Shown: one piece after another, positions 15,861-24,998 of the stretch | Position numbering within the stretch: the first letter of the stretch is position 1 | How the letters are laid out: each line of letters begins with the position of its first letter | Source: Fluviicola sp. | GTDB lineage: Bacteria > Bacteroidota > Bacteroidia > Flavobacteriales_D > Crocinitomicaceae | NCBI GenBank assembly: GCA_002734065.2 | Contig: NVXU02000039.1 | Coordinates: 113,195 to 177,194 of the forward strand | Length of the DNA stretch: 64,000 nt | Reading direction: 5' to 3' | Position numbers and translations under genes: made by a program | Notes under the pieces: generated by a model | What the model saw: only the letters and a program-made list of their open reading frames with translations | What the model was told of the DNA's origin: nothing | Databases searched by the model: none

Positions 15861-18266
15861 CTAATTCCTCAATATCTTCCCTTTCTTCACGATACTTTCC
15901 AAACGCTCTAATGTTTTTCTTTCTCGGCATAATTCTAAAAAAGCTTTGCGTTCCATATCTAGTAAGTATTGCTCTGAAACAACTGTATTCTCCGATAAAT
16001 CTCCTCCGCAAAGAACAAAACCAAGTTTTTCTGAAATCACTTTATCGTGTTCTGACATGTATTTTCCAGAAAGCATGGTGTCTGCACCAACGTAAACGAT
16101 TCCCAATCCTTCGTTTCCGAGAACAGTGATGTTTTTTTCACGCTTTGGTGCTACGTATCCTTTGTTTGCCATATCTAAACACGCATCTTTTGCTCTTGCT
16201 AATTGATGGTCGCGACTAACAACAACCTCATCGATTCCTTCTCTCAAATAACCTAAATCAAACGCTTCGTACGCAGAAGTTGACACCTTTGCTTGACCAA
16301 TAGTTAAGAATTTATCACGCATTCTATTGATTTTGATATCTCCTTGAGACAATTCATCAGAAAGTCGTTTTGCAAATTCTTTTGAACCTCCACCACCGGG
16401 GATAAGACCAACACCGAATTCAACCAAGCCCATGTACAATTCTGCATGTGCAATGACTTTATCGGCGTGCATTGACAACTCACAACCTCCACCTAGTGCC
16501 ATGTTATGAGGCGCCGCAACAACTGGAATATCAGAATAACGAACACGCATCATGGTATCTTGGAACGATTTTACTGCGAAGTTGAGTTCATCAAAATCTT
16601 GCTCAATTGCCATCATGAAAATCATTCCGACATTTGCTCCAGCAGAGAAATTCTGACCGGTATTTGAAATCACCAATCCTTTGTAATCCGCTTCTGCTAA
16701 ATCCAACGCTTTATTAATTCCTTCGATGACTCCACCACCGATGGTATTCATCTTTGTATGGAATTCAAGGTTGATCACACCGTCGCCTAAATCGACAATT
16801 GTTGTGTCAGAATTGCCCCAAACCTTATTTTCTGCTCGAAGAATATCTAACATCACTAAATCTTCCGTTCCTGGAATGACTTTGTAAGATTTCGAAGCAA
16901 TATCGTAGAACATTTTCTGTCCATTCTCCGACTTATAGAAAGAAGTGAATCCAGCATCCTTCATTTCTGAAATCCACGAAGCTGCTTCTTTATTCTCTTT
17001 GGCAATTAATTCCAATCCTTTATCGAAGCCTAACAAATCCCATGTTTCGAAAGGTCCTAATTCCCAAGCGAAACCAGCTTTTAATGCATCATCAATTTTG
17101 TATAAATCTTCTGTGATTTCAGGAATTCGATTGGTCACATAAGCGAACAAACCTCCAAAAATCTTACGGTAGAATTCTCCCGCTTTGTCCATTCCCATCA
17201 CAAGCATCTTCGTTCTCTGATGCAAATCATCGATTGGTTTTGCCATGTCTAAAGTTGGAAATTTTACACGCGATTTCGCTTTGTATTCCATTGATTCTAA
17301 ATCCAGCACCAAGATTTGACTTTTGCCATTCTCATCTTTCACTTTCTTGTAGAATCCTTGATTGGTCTTAGAACCTAGCCAATTTTTCTCGACCATTTGA
17401 GAGATGTAGCTTGGCAATTCGAAAGAAGATGATTCTTCATCCGTAGGACAGTTATCTCGAACACCGTTGGCAACATGCACCAAGGTATCAAGTCCAACGA
17501 CATCGCACGTTCTGAAAGTCGCCGATTTTGCACGCCCCATAATTGGACCGGTTAATTTATCAACCTCCTCGACAGTCAGACTCATTTCATTAACAGTATG
17601 GAAAAGCGACATGATTGCATAAACCCCTACTCGGTTAGCAATAAATGCCGGCGTATCCTTACACAGAACCGTTTTCTTGCCTAAGAATCGAGAACCGTAA
17701 TCCATTAAGAAATCAATGACTTCCGAATTGGTGCTCGGCGTTGGAATGATTTCCAACAGTTGCAAATACCTCGGAGGATTGAAGAAATGCGTTCCACAGA
17801 AGTTCGCTTTGAAGTCATCACTTCGACCATCTAGCATCATGTGAATTGGAATTCCAGAAGTATTACTTGTGATTAAAGTTCCCGGTTTTCTATATTTCTC
17901 CACGTTGGTAAAAACTTGCTGTTTGATGTCTAAACGCTCGATGACAACCTCCATCACCCAGTCACAATCGGCGATTTTTGCTAAATCATCGTCGAAATTT
18001 CCCGTTGTAATTCTCGAAGCAAAGCTTTTTCTGTAAATCGCAGAAGGATTTGCTTTCAAGGTTGCTTTCAGTGCTCCGTCCACAATCTTGTTTCTGAACG
18101 CACGGCTATCTTCCGTTAAACCTTTTTTCTTATCGTCATCGGACAGTTCTCTCGGAACGATGTCCAACAACAAAACTTCGCAACCGATGTTGGCAAAGTG
18201 GCACGCAATTCTCGACCCCATGATTCCGGAACCTAAGATTGCTACTTTTCTGATGTGTCTTTTCAT
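15861..18266 (-). CDS. Bifunctional 3-hydroxyacyl-CoA dehydrogenase / enoyl-CoA hydratase, FadN-like order
   Basis: 801 residues. The N-terminal half is the dehydrogenase: NAD-binding GSGIMG at about 12-17 with the acidic residue ending strand 2 (LLLDI), the catalytic-His segment GTHFFNPPRY, and two C-terminal dehydrogenase domains (about 200-440). The enoyl-CoA hydratase domain follows at about 490-700, with oxyanion-hole segments NFSAGANVGM and GGGCELSMHAD. Dehydrogenase first and hydratase last is the FadN order, opposite to E. coli FadB/FadJ. It performs hydration of enoyl-CoA and oxidation of 3-hydroxyacyl-CoA. It is in an operon with marR upstream and thiolase downstream. Confidence 0.93.
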   Translation of the reverse strand: MKRHIRKVAILGSGIMGSRIACHFANIGCEVLLLDIVPRELSDDDKKKGLTEDSRAFRNKIVDGALKATLKANPSAIYRKSFASRITTGNFDDDLAKIADCDWVMEVVIERLDIKQQVFTNVEKYRKPGTLITSNTSGIPIHMMLDGRSDDFKANFCGTHFFNPPRYLQLLEIIPTPSTNSEVIDFLMDYGSRFLGKKTVLCKDTPAFIANRVGVYAIMSLFHTVNEMSLTVEEVDKLTGPIMGRAKSATFRTCDVVGLDTLVHVANGVRDNCPTDEESSSFELPSYISQMVEKNWLGSKTNQGFYKKVKDENGKSQILVLDLESMEYKAKSRVKFPTLDMAKPIDDLHQRTKMLVMGMDKAGEFYRKIFGGLFAYVTNRIPEITEDLYKIDDALKAGFAWELGPFETWDLLGFDKGLELIAKENKEAASWISEMKDAGFTSFYKSENGQKMFYDIASKSYKVIPGTEDLVMLDILRAENKVWGNSDTTIVDLGDGVINLEFHTKMNTIGGGVIEGINKALDLAEADYKGLVISNTGQNFSAGANVGMIFMMAIEQDFDELNFAVKSFQDTMMRVRYSDIPVVAAPHNMALGGGCELSMHADKVIAHAELYMGLVEFGVGLIPGGGGSKEFAKRLSDELSQGDIKINRMRDKFLTIGQAKVSTSAYEAFDLGYLREGIDEVVVSRDHQLARAKDACLDMANKGYVAPKREKNITVLGNEGLGIVYVGADTMLSGKYMSEHDKVISEKLGFVLCGGDLSENTVVSEQYLLDMERKAFLELCRERKTLERLESIVKKGKILRN

Positions 18267-18295
18267 TTATTGTGTGTGTTTAAAAAGAAGGTTAG

Positions 18296-18360
18296 AAGGC
18301 AGGAGTTAAGAAGTTAGGAAGCTGACTTTCGCCACTCTATAATTTCTTAACTCCTGCCTT
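18296..18360. repeat. Dispersed hairpin repeat, GTTAAGAAGT family, copy 2
   Basis: Two perfectly complementary 17-bp arms (18296-18312 and 18344-18360) flank a reverse-oriented copy of the word GTCAGCTTCC. It lies between marR and the dehydrogenase gene and could modulate read-through within the operon. Confidence 0.75.
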
Positions 18361-18383
18361 CTTACATTCTTAACTTCTTACTC

Positions 18384-18827
18384 TTAATTCTGCAACTCAA
18401 TATCCAAGGTAATGTCTAATCTTTCTGCTACCTCATAAAATGTTTTTAACTTCGATTTTGGTATGCTTGCTATCAATTTTTCGTTGAAACCAACGACCAC
18501 TTCTTTTGCTGTTCTTCTCAAATTTACGCCATCTTCTGTGAGAAAAATAAGGACTTTTCGCTTGTCAATTTTGTCGTTTTTACGGCAGATTAGTCCTTTA
18601 TCTTCCATGGTTTTTAAGGTTCTTGAAAGGCTGGTAGGTTCCATGCCCATTTTAGGTCCTAATTGTGTGCTTGGCGTTCCTTCTTTTTCGACGTTCAAGA
18701 GAATGAAACCAATTGACATTGTTAAACCATACTCATTGGCTTTTTGGTTGTACATCCTCTGAATCTTGTGCCATAGGTGCCGAACAGCAAAATCCATGTA
18801 ATATTCTTTTTCTATTTTTTCTTCCAT
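18384..18827 (-). CDS. MarR-family transcriptional regulator
   Basis: 147 residues with a MarR winged helix: TMSIGFILLNVEKEGTP leads into the recognition helix MGMEPTSLSRTLKTMEDKGL, and the wing CRKNDKIDKRKVLIFLTEDG carries the conserved DxR(K) pattern. MarR proteins bind palindromes as dimers and often respond to acyl-CoA or aromatic ligands. It is the first gene of the fad operon. A TTATGC-NN-GCATAA palindrome lies 47 bp upstream, and a near copy lies upstream of the acyl-CoA dehydrogenase at 25469. I infer a repressor of beta-oxidation, released by fatty acyl-CoA. Confidence 0.9.
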   Translation of the reverse strand: MEEKIEKEYYMDFAVRHLWHKIQRMYNQKANEYGLTMSIGFILLNVEKEGTPSTQLGPKMGMEPTSLSRTLKTMEDKGLICRKNDKIDKRKVLIFLTEDGVNLRRTAKEVVVGFNEKLIASIPKSKLKTFYEVAERLDITLDIELQN

Positions 18828-18873
18828 TGCATAGTTTTAAGTCATTTTAGCAAGTGTAAAGATAGTAAAAGTT

Positions 18874-18887
18874 TTATGCAAGCATAA
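18874..18887. promoter_or_regulatory. Putative MarR operator, site 1
   Basis: The sequence TTATGCAAGCATAA has perfect 6-bp arms around AA. It lies upstream of marR, beside a TATCTTTA box on the minus strand, so it would allow autoregulation. The second site is at 25402-25415. Confidence 0.55.
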
Positions 18888-19311
18888 GGAAAGGGTGGTT
18901 TTTTTGGTGGGATTAGGTTAGAGATGTAATCTCGAACCAACGAGGATATACCAAGACCACACGAAAGGGTTCATGCGACAGCTTGGGGATTGTGATGTGA
19001 TTTTTATTCTTTCATTTAAAAATAAGTTCTCACAGCAAATTCGAATTGATTGATAAAAATTTCTTTAAATGCTGAAATATTATTTTGCTCGTAAAAAAGC
19101 AACATCGATTTTTTGTAATCTTTCTAATTTCAAGCTCATAAATATAGTGTTTTTAGCTCAATTTTTGTGGTTTTTGAGCTAAAAATACATTTTGCTGAGC
19201 TAGAAAGAGGTGAAATAGGTTGGTTTGGAGAAATACTCTTTAAATAAATCGTAGCACTAACTCCGCTGCTACTGACGTGGTGCAAATGTAGTAAAGCTTA
19301 GACTTGGAAGT
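18888..19311. other. Gene-free spacer with hairpin and dispersed word
   Basis: No coding frame is convincing. At 18957-18990 there is a CACACGAAAG...TGCGA.AGC.TGGG word that recurs at 56734-56765. At 19150-19185 the arms TTTTTAGCTCAA and TTGAGCTAAAAA form a perfect 12-bp stem with a 12-nt loop, which could terminate transcription in either direction. The rest is AT-rich with no recognisable feature. Confidence 0.5.
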
Positions 19312-19692
19312 TTAAGCCTTATTATCAGCTTTATTCTTTTTTGGATCTATTCTATCTTCCATCATATCCATATAGATATCCTCAACATGCTCACGCGCCC
19401 ACTTAAATTTTCTCAAAAATTTCAGGCTTACTTTCATTGTGGGGTTGTGTTTGAAACAGAGAATATTAACTTCGTCTGCTAGGTATTTCCAACCATAATG
19501 TCCAACTAGGCTTTCTAATATATCGACAAGTTTCACTCCATGCAAAGGATGATCAAGTTGTTCTTGAGTAGCTTGTCTTTTGACTTTTTTAATTTTGGGT
19601 GTTGAGCCTGTCGAAGTAGCTTTCTCTTGCTGATTGTCCGCTGTGTTGCTTTTGTCAGTGGGGTTGTTGTCGTTATTGTTTTCTGTTAACAT
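19312..19692 (-). CDS. VF530 family DNA-binding protein
   Basis: About 126 residues from ATG 19692 (MLTENNNDNN); a TTG start at 19743 would add 17 residues without typical coding character. The first half is hydrophilic, low-complexity (TDKSNTADNQQ) and basic (PKIKKVKRQ). The C-terminal 70 residues are a VF530 (DUF2132) domain: DHPLHGVKLVDILESLVGHY, GWKYLADEV, CFKHNPTMKVSLKFLRKFKW and WAREHVEDIY. VF530 proteins are small double-stranded DNA-binding proteins of unknown cellular role. A TGAGCCTGTCGAAGT word, typical of dispersed repeats, lies inside the linker (about 19603-19617). Confidence 0.9.
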   Translation of the reverse strand: MLTENNNDNNPTDKSNTADNQQEKATSTGSTPKIKKVKRQATQEQLDHPLHGVKLVDILESLVGHYGWKYLADEVNILCFKHNPTMKVSLKFLRKFKWAREHVEDIYMDMMEDRIDPKKNKADNKA

Positions 19693-19789
19693 TGTTGGTG
19701 TTGTGTTTAATACCCAGTTTTCGTTTTGCTTAAAACAGCTCAATATAAGCGATAGTTTTAATGCCGTTTATACAAAATTAGTGTTTTTT

Positions 19790-20662
19790 TTATTCAAAAT
19801 ACCAGATTGCCAATTTACCATCGCACTCAACTCTGGAGGTACCAATGATTTCAGTGATCGGTTCAATTGACTCATTTAATTGTATAAAATATCTATTTAT
19901 CATTGGCGACTTTAATTCTTCTATTATGCGTAACTCAAAGAATTGATTATTATTTGAAACCCGAGTGAATCCATTAACTTCTGAGTACGAGTCATATCCT
20001 ATTTCCTTTAAATAATTGATCACTTTTAAACTGTCATTAGTATTTAAACTTATCCCTATGCCAATGACATCATTCATTAAATAATTTGAAGATGAATCTG
20101 ATTCTTGTGGGCTATTATAGTCAACAGGGGAAAAAGAAATGGAGTCATGGTACTCTTTTTTCGTCCAACTTTCATACTGTTTTTTTCTCATTTCCCAAGT
20201 GGTTATTGGGTTGATTGAATCTTCAGTAATTAATGATAAGTAATTAAAGTGGTCATCAGATTTATATTCGATAAAATCCAATTTTTCTTTACTTAACCCC
20301 TTTAGATAATTCGCTTTCAGAGATGCTAAACAAATCCAAATTTCACCTTTTTCCAATATTTCTCCCTCCATACTTTCTGGATGAAAAAACTCTAAATAAT
20401 TTGTAGCACCGATTAGATAAAACCCTTGATAACCTGGAAGCTGTTTCTCGAATGAAAAGGCAAACTTGCTTAAGAATTCAGAATTTACGGCTTCTGCATA
20501 CGTTGCGGAATCAAGAACAATTAACGAGTGATTGAAACAAACTTGGTTTCCAGTTTCGGCCTCATTTGGTATCACGGTATCGCTGACTTTATGTTTTTCT
20601 GATGCCGTACAAGCTCCTATTATGAAACAATAAAACACAATAGTGAAAAATATTCGGGCCAT
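19790..20662 (-). CDS. Lipoprotein, hypothetical
   Basis: 290 residues with a lipoprotein signal (MARIFFTIVFYCFIIGACTA; lipobox IGAC, Cys18), so it should be anchored in the inner or outer membrane. The mature part is acidic and serine/asparagine-rich with no motif I recognise. It has its own promoter (20731-20763), nearly identical to the one of the neighbouring lipoprotein gene, although the proteins themselves are not visibly alike. Start and frame are secure; function is unknown. Confidence 0.75.
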   Translation of the reverse strand: MARIFFTIVFYCFIIGACTASEKHKVSDTVIPNEAETGNQVCFNHSLIVLDSATYAEAVNSEFLSKFAFSFEKQLPGYQGFYLIGATNYLEFFHPESMEGEILEKGEIWICLASLKANYLKGLSKEKLDFIEYKSDDHFNYLSLITEDSINPITTWEMRKKQYESWTKKEYHDSISFSPVDYNSPQESDSSSNYLMNDVIGIGISLNTNDSLKVINYLKEIGYDSYSEVNGFTRVSNNNQFFELRIIEELKSPMINRYFIQLNESIEPITEIIGTSRVECDGKLAIWYFE

Positions 20663-20730
20663 AATTTACGGGATGCTTCGGATGAACACTAAAAAGAGAC
20701 GATCATTTTAAACAGTTTAGTTGCCGTTAT

Positions 20731-20763
20731 CAAATATACCAATTTATCTTTAAACCCACTCAA
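20731..20763 (-). promoter_or_regulatory. Bacteroidetes-type promoter of lipoprotein gene
   Basis: On the minus strand: -33 TTG (20761-20763), 22-bp spacer, -7 TATATTTG (20731-20738). It stands 68 bp before the 20662 start. The block is repeated at 21421-21453. Confidence 0.7.
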
Positions 20764-20817
20764 AAAGCGAAGCGGAGTCCGAGATAGAGTATTGAACCAG
20801 CGGGTGTCATCATCAAA

Positions 20818-21378
20818 TCATCCTGGTGTTCCTCGGTCTAGAACTTTCCAAAGCAGTTCATTCTCAATATTTATTTTTTCATTTCCCAGACTGTCGTAAA
20901 AAATCACCTTATCAAGATATATTGAAACTCTAGGCATAATATTTCCATAATAATCCGTTGGGTCACTTTTACCAATTACCAGGGTTCCTATACAGTTTGT
21001 ATATTTATTTATGGGCTTTGCTACATTACCAATATGCATATCAGTACAAATATTGAAAAGACTAGCTTTTCCTTCTTCAAATTCTAGCAGTTCAAGACTT
21101 ACCTCAAATGAATTAGTACCAACTTTAAGTTTTTTGATATTATCATATTCAAAGTCAAGACTCGGGCTAATTCTTATTACAAACCTCTCATCCAATATTT
21201 TGTAAAATCCAGAGGCACATCCAACTGAATAGTTTTTTTGAATAGTGTCGAGGCTTTGGAAATATTCTTGAAATTTTGAATTCAATTCATTCTCAGTATC
21301 ACCTTGGTTATTCTGTTCACTGTTTCCCGTACAAGACGCTAATAACAATAATCCTAATATGGCTACAATGTTCTTCAT
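20818..21378 (-). CDS. Lipoprotein, hypothetical
   Basis: 186 residues with lipoprotein signal MKNIVAILGLLLLASCTGNS (lipobox LASC, Cys16) and an Asn/Gln/Glu-rich tether after it. The mature part has several charged beta-strand-like segments and two cysteines (NICTDMHIG and YTNCIGTL) that could pair. No family recognised. It has its own promoter with identical elements to that of the following lipoprotein gene, suggesting that the pair is expressed together. Confidence 0.75.
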   Translation of the reverse strand: MKNIVAILGLLLLASCTGNSEQNNQGDTENELNSKFQEYFQSLDTIQKNYSVGCASGFYKILDERFVIRISPSLDFEYDNIKKLKVGTNSFEVSLELLEFEEGKASLFNICTDMHIGNVAKPINKYTNCIGTLVIGKSDPTDYYGNIMPRVSIYLDKVIFYDSLGNEKINIENELLWKVLDRGTPG

Positions 21379-21420
21379 GTTACAAGCAGCTATAATTCAT
21401 TAAACGTTTAAGCCGCTTCC

Positions 21421-21453
21421 CAAATATACCAATTTATCTTTAAAACTCCTCAA
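21421..21453 (-). promoter_or_regulatory. Bacteroidetes-type promoter, twin of 20731-20763
   Basis: On the minus strand: -33 TTG (21451-21453), 22-bp spacer, -7 TATATTTG (21421-21428), 42 bp before the 21378 start. Spacer and boxes match the other promoter over most of 36 bp. Confidence 0.7.
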
Positions 21454-21508
21454 AAAACAAGCATCAACGCAATTATACGGTCGAACTGTCAAAAAGCAAA
21501 GCGGTCGA

Positions 21509-21534
21509 ACACTCAAACACTCAAACACTCAAAC
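21509..21534. repeat. ACTCAAAC octamer repeat
   Basis: Three full copies of an 8-bp unit end directly at the stop codon of the thioesterase gene (21535). Slippage here could alter the 3' untranslated region but not the protein. Confidence 0.8.
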
Positions 21535-21942
21535 CTACCACTCCTCCCCCGAAATAAAAACCGATCCTTTAAACTTCGATACCAATTCCCCGCTTTCATC
21601 AAAAATATCTACCGTATAAATCCCTATCGTTTTCCCTCTATTAATCTCCGTGCATTTTGCTGTCAAAACCTCATCGACTTTCACAGAACGTGTATGTGAA
21701 ATGGAAGTTTCGATGCTCACGCATTTGTAACCATACGCATTAGACGCAAAAGCGAGTAAAGAATCAGAAATAGAATAAGTTATACCGCCGTGCAAAATAG
21801 CAAAACCGTTGAGCATCTCTTTTTTTGCTTGGCAAGTTGCTACGCAAGATCCTTTTCCGATGGCAGTCACTTCGAGGTTCATCCATTGACTGAATCTGTC
21901 GTTTTGCATCATTAAATCGACTATTTCTTGCGGTGATTTCAT
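21535..21942 (-). CDS. PaaI-family hotdog thioesterase
   Basis: 135 residues, the normal size of PaaI-type thioesterases. The conserved block LNGFAILHGGITYSISDSLL has the HGG turn and the catalytic-position Asp/Ser on the central helix; SHTRSVKVDEVLTAKC matches the following strand. It should hydrolyse aromatic or hydroxylated acyl-CoA esters. Its ATG overlaps the TGA of the upstream 159-residue gene by 4 bp, a translationally coupled pair. Without other phenylacetate genes nearby the substrate is open. Confidence 0.9.
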   Translation of the reverse strand: MKSPQEIVDLMMQNDRFSQWMNLEVTAIGKGSCVATCQAKKEMLNGFAILHGGITYSISDSLLAFASNAYGYKCVSIETSISHTRSVKVDEVLTAKCTEINRGKTIGIYTVDIFDESGELVSKFKGSVFISGEEW

Positions 21943-22418
21943 TCTTTGATGGCTTTATTCATCAGTGAAATCATTGCTGCAGTGACAATGAACAATTGCG
22001 TTGCTGTTTCGTCGTCGAGAGAAGAACCGTCATCGTCTTTGGTGCTGATTTCTATCATCATGAAGCGAATTAATTCTGGTTGATCGATGAAATCATTGAG
22101 AACTTCTTCGTCGTCGGTGTCAAAATATTGGTCAAGCACCTCGAAAAAAGGTTCTTCAAAGGCATCAATGTCATCTTCTGAAACGGCATTCAAAAATACT
22201 TTCTCCTGCACAAAAGCCTCTGAAATCAAACAAAAATAATAGATAATTAATCCTTCTAATTGCTCATTTTTGTATTCTTGCGCCGCAGACATGGCATAAC
22301 CTAATAAGGTTTGTTGAGCCAATGCAAAAGTTTCTGCAACTCTTTCTAAACCATCGTCTTCGAGGTTGTCAATTTTGTCTATTGCTTTGTCTATTGCCGT
22401 TTGTTGAATATGCTTCAT
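21939..22418 (-). CDS. Acidic helical protein, hypothetical
   Basis: 159 residues, strongly acidic (clusters DNLEDDGLERV, DTDDEEVLNDF, STKDDDGSSLDDE) and predicted all-helical, with no signal peptide. No family recognised. It is coupled by a 4-bp overlap to the PaaI-type thioesterase, so it may assist that enzyme or be a cytoplasmic partner. The start ATG at 22418 is the only one with full helix I. Confidence 0.7.
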   Translation of the reverse strand: MKHIQQTAIDKAIDKIDNLEDDGLERVAETFALAQQTLLGYAMSAAQEYKNEQLEGLIIYYFCLISEAFVQEKVFLNAVSEDDIDAFEEPFFEVLDQYFDTDDEEVLNDFIDQPELIRFMMIEISTKDDDGSSLDDETATQLFIVTAAMISLMNKAIKE

Positions 22419-22439
22419 TGAGATTTTTTTTGTAAAAGT

Positions 22440-22740
22440 AAGAAAAATAGAGCGCTGGGAAGTTGGATTGTTAGAGTTTTAGAGCATTCGAGCTTTAGAA
22501 AAGCCAATGCTCCAAAAATAGAACGCTGATAAACGCTGATTCTTATGATTCACACTGATGGTTGTAAATGCGTAGTATGATTTTCCGCGTGAACTATCTA
22601 ATAATCCAAAGTTCGAAAGCTCTAAAACTCTTTTTTTTCTATCTTTACACCAATTTGGCAAGAACAAGAAGTTAGAGAATGGTACAAGTCAGCTTCCTCC
22701 TTAACTTCTTATATTCTTAACTTCTTACATTCTTGTAAAA
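22440..22740. repeat. Spacer built of dispersed repeats, including GTTAAGAAGT copy 3
   Basis: No gene. At 22455-22500 and 22600-22632 degenerate GTTAGAGTTTTAGAGC words lie in opposite orientation. At 22521-22555 the word GAACGCTGATAAACGCTGATT recurs near 46924. At 22676-22735 a third copy of the family with GTCAGCTTCC and AACTTCTTA words precedes the peptidase start. A TATCTTTA promoter-like box lies at about 22640. Confidence 0.5.
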
Positions 22741-22751
22741 AAAACAACAAA

Positions 22752-24878
22752 ATGAAACTTACATTCAAAATTTTAGTCGCAGTTATTCTACTTTCAATTG
22801 TTTCTTATGGACAGAAAACAGAGTTAACACTAGAGGATGCCGTGATGGGGCAATACCGCCAATTTCGTCCACAGTCATTGGCAATGTTTAGCTGGGTACC
22901 GAACACGGATTGTTATACTTATTTAGAAAGTTACCAAAAATTGATGAAGGCATCTGTAAAAAATACGGAGGCAAAAGAGATTTTGTCTATTCAACAGTTA
23001 AACACAGCTTTAGATGCAGAATTGAACTGGTTTTCTGGCTTTGAATGGAAAAATGAGAATGAATTTTGGGTAAACAACGGTCTTAAATTCTACAGTTACA
23101 ACACCGTAGATGAAAAAGGAAAATTAATTCACGATTTGGATGATTCTGCGGAGAATACTACCTTTCATAACGGAACGGAGCATCTTGCTTTCACCAAAAA
23201 TAACAACGTGTACATTCATTCTGCCAAAGGAGAAGAAATCACTGTCACAGAGAATGAAGATGAAAATATTGTTTCAGGTCAGGCGATTGCGAGAAGTGAA
23301 TTTGGAATCACCAACGGCTTATTTTGGTCGCCCGATGGCAGTGCTTTGGCATTCTACCAAAAAGACGAAACAGATGTTGCAAACTACCCATTGCTAGACA
23401 ACACTAAGACTCCAGGAGAGCTTATGCTTATCAAATATCCGATGACGGGACAGAAATCGGAGAAGCCAAAGGTCGGGATTTACAACATCGCGACGAAAAA
23501 AACAGTGTTCATTTCTCCAAGAGAAGGCGAAGACAATTACTTGACCAACCTCTCATGGACGCCTGATAATAAATACGTTCTTATTGCAGAAGTAAACCGC
23601 GACCAAGATCATTATTGGTTGAATGTTTTTGATGCAACAACGGGTGCTTTTGTCAGAACATTATTGGAAGAAAGCAATGATAAATGGGTAGAACCTGAGC
23701 ACAAAGCATTCTTCCCAAATAAAACCTCGAACGACTTTGTTTGGATTTCAGAGAAAAGTGGATTTAACAACCTTTACTATTATGATTTTAAAGGGAATTT
23801 AATCAAGCAATTAACCAATCATGAATTTGTGGTAAAGGATATCATCGGAGAAAGAAATGGATCTATTTATTACACAACAACGGGAGAAAATCCACTTGAA
23901 ACGAACGTTTATTCTGTTAACTTAAAAGGGAAAGTGAAAATTTTAACGAGAGCTAATGGAACACACTCCATTGATATTTCTTCAGACGGTAAATACTTTC
24001 ACGATCATTTTTCAAACCATAAAGTGCCAAGCAAGGACTGGATTATTAATGCAAAAGGATTGATAGTTGAGAAACTAATGGAAAGCCCCAACTTACTTGC
24101 CGACTACAAAATTGGAACGGCAGAAATCGGCTCAATTACCGCAAAAGACGGAACTAAATTATACACACGACTCATTAAACCAAGCGACTTTGACCCCAAT
24201 AAAAAGTATCCTGTTTTGGTTTACGTTTACGGCGGTCCTCACGCGCAATTAATTACCGACTCTTGGCTCGGAGGCGCTAGTTTATGGATGTATTGGATGG
24301 CAGAACAAGGTTATTTGGTTTTCACTGTTGATAACAGAGGTTCTGGAGAACGTGGTTTCGCTTTCGAATCGCAAATTCACAGACAGTGCGGAACGGTAGA
24401 AATGGAAGACCAAATTTCGGGTGTTGACTATTTAAAATCATTGCCTTATGTTGACGGAGAAAGATTGGCTGTTCACGGTTGGTCTTACGGAGGATTCATG
24501 ACGACTTCTTTGATGCTTCGAAATGCAGGTGTTTTTCAAGTTGGCGTCGCTGGCGGTCCGGTGACCGACTGGAAGTTCTACGAAGCAATGTACGGGGAAC
24601 GGTACATGGATAGACCGAAGCAAAATCCAAAAGGTTATGAAAAAGCATCGCTTATGACACATGCGCAGAACTTAGAAGGCAGTCTTTTGTTAATTCACGG
24701 AACAGTCGATGACGTAGTCGTGATGCAACATAATTTGGCCTTGGTGCAACGCTTTGTGGAGGTTGGAAAACAAATGGATTTCTTTCCTTACCCGATGCAT
24801 AAACATAATGTAAGAGGGAAAGATAGAGTTCACTTGATGACGAAGGTGTTGGAGTATGTGATTGAGAAGAATAAGTAA
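22752..24878 (+). CDS. Prolyl oligopeptidase family S9B (DPP-IV-like) exopeptidase
   Basis: 708 residues: signal peptide (MKLTFKILVAVILLSIVSYGQ), DPP-IV N-terminal beta-propeller (about 100-460, for example GLFWSPDGSALAFYQKDETD), and an alpha/beta hydrolase domain with nucleophile Ser578 in GWSYGG, Asp near 652 in GTVDDVV and His near 683 in HKHNVRG. It should remove N-terminal X-Pro or X-Ala dipeptides in the periplasm. The Glu pair that binds the substrate amino terminus is not certain from reading alone. A repeat-rich spacer precedes it. Confidence 0.94.
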   Translation: MKLTFKILVAVILLSIVSYGQKTELTLEDAVMGQYRQFRPQSLAMFSWVPNTDCYTYLESYQKLMKASVKNTEAKEILSIQQLNTALDAELNWFSGFEWKNENEFWVNNGLKFYSYNTVDEKGKLIHDLDDSAENTTFHNGTEHLAFTKNNNVYIHSAKGEEITVTENEDENIVSGQAIARSEFGITNGLFWSPDGSALAFYQKDETDVANYPLLDNTKTPGELMLIKYPMTGQKSEKPKVGIYNIATKKTVFISPREGEDNYLTNLSWTPDNKYVLIAEVNRDQDHYWLNVFDATTGAFVRTLLEESNDKWVEPEHKAFFPNKTSNDFVWISEKSGFNNLYYYDFKGNLIKQLTNHEFVVKDIIGERNGSIYYTTTGENPLETNVYSVNLKGKVKILTRANGTHSIDISSDGKYFHDHFSNHKVPSKDWIINAKGLIVEKLMESPNLLADYKIGTAEIGSITAKDGTKLYTRLIKPSDFDPNKKYPVLVYVYGGPHAQLITDSWLGGASLWMYWMAEQGYLVFTVDNRGSGERGFAFESQIHRQCGTVEMEDQISGVDYLKSLPYVDGERLAVHGWSYGGFMTTSLMLRNAGVFQVGVAGGPVTDWKFYEAMYGERYMDRPKQNPKGYEKASLMTHAQNLEGSLLLIHGTVDDVVVMQHNLALVQRFVEVGKQMDFFPYPMHKHNVRGKDRVHLMTKVLEYVIEKNK

Positions 24879-24879
24879 G

Positions 24880-24990
24880 AGCGTTGGAGTTTTGGAGCAT
24901 TAGAGCGTTGGATCTGACTTCTTATAAAAACCTACTCAACTCTCTGCGAACCTCTGTGTCTCCTCTGCGTTTCTCTGTGAAAAATAGAGC
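24880..24990. repeat. Dispersed repeats, CTCTGCG/CTCTGTG words
   Basis: The spacer holds GAGCGTTGGAG..GAGCATTAGAGC words and then three degenerate CTCTGYG-AAYCTCTGTG units. No gene or clear promoter is seen. Confidence 0.5.
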
Positions 24991-24998
24991 ATTAGAAA

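Noticed and set aside
21505..21535. CRISPR array
   Set aside because: The 8-bp ACTCAAAC units are directly adjoining with no spacers, so it is a microsatellite. No cas genes are in the window.
22479..22667. 62-codon minus-strand frame
   Set aside because: It runs through known dispersed repeat words (CGCTGATAAACGCTGATT and AAAGCTCTAAAAC).
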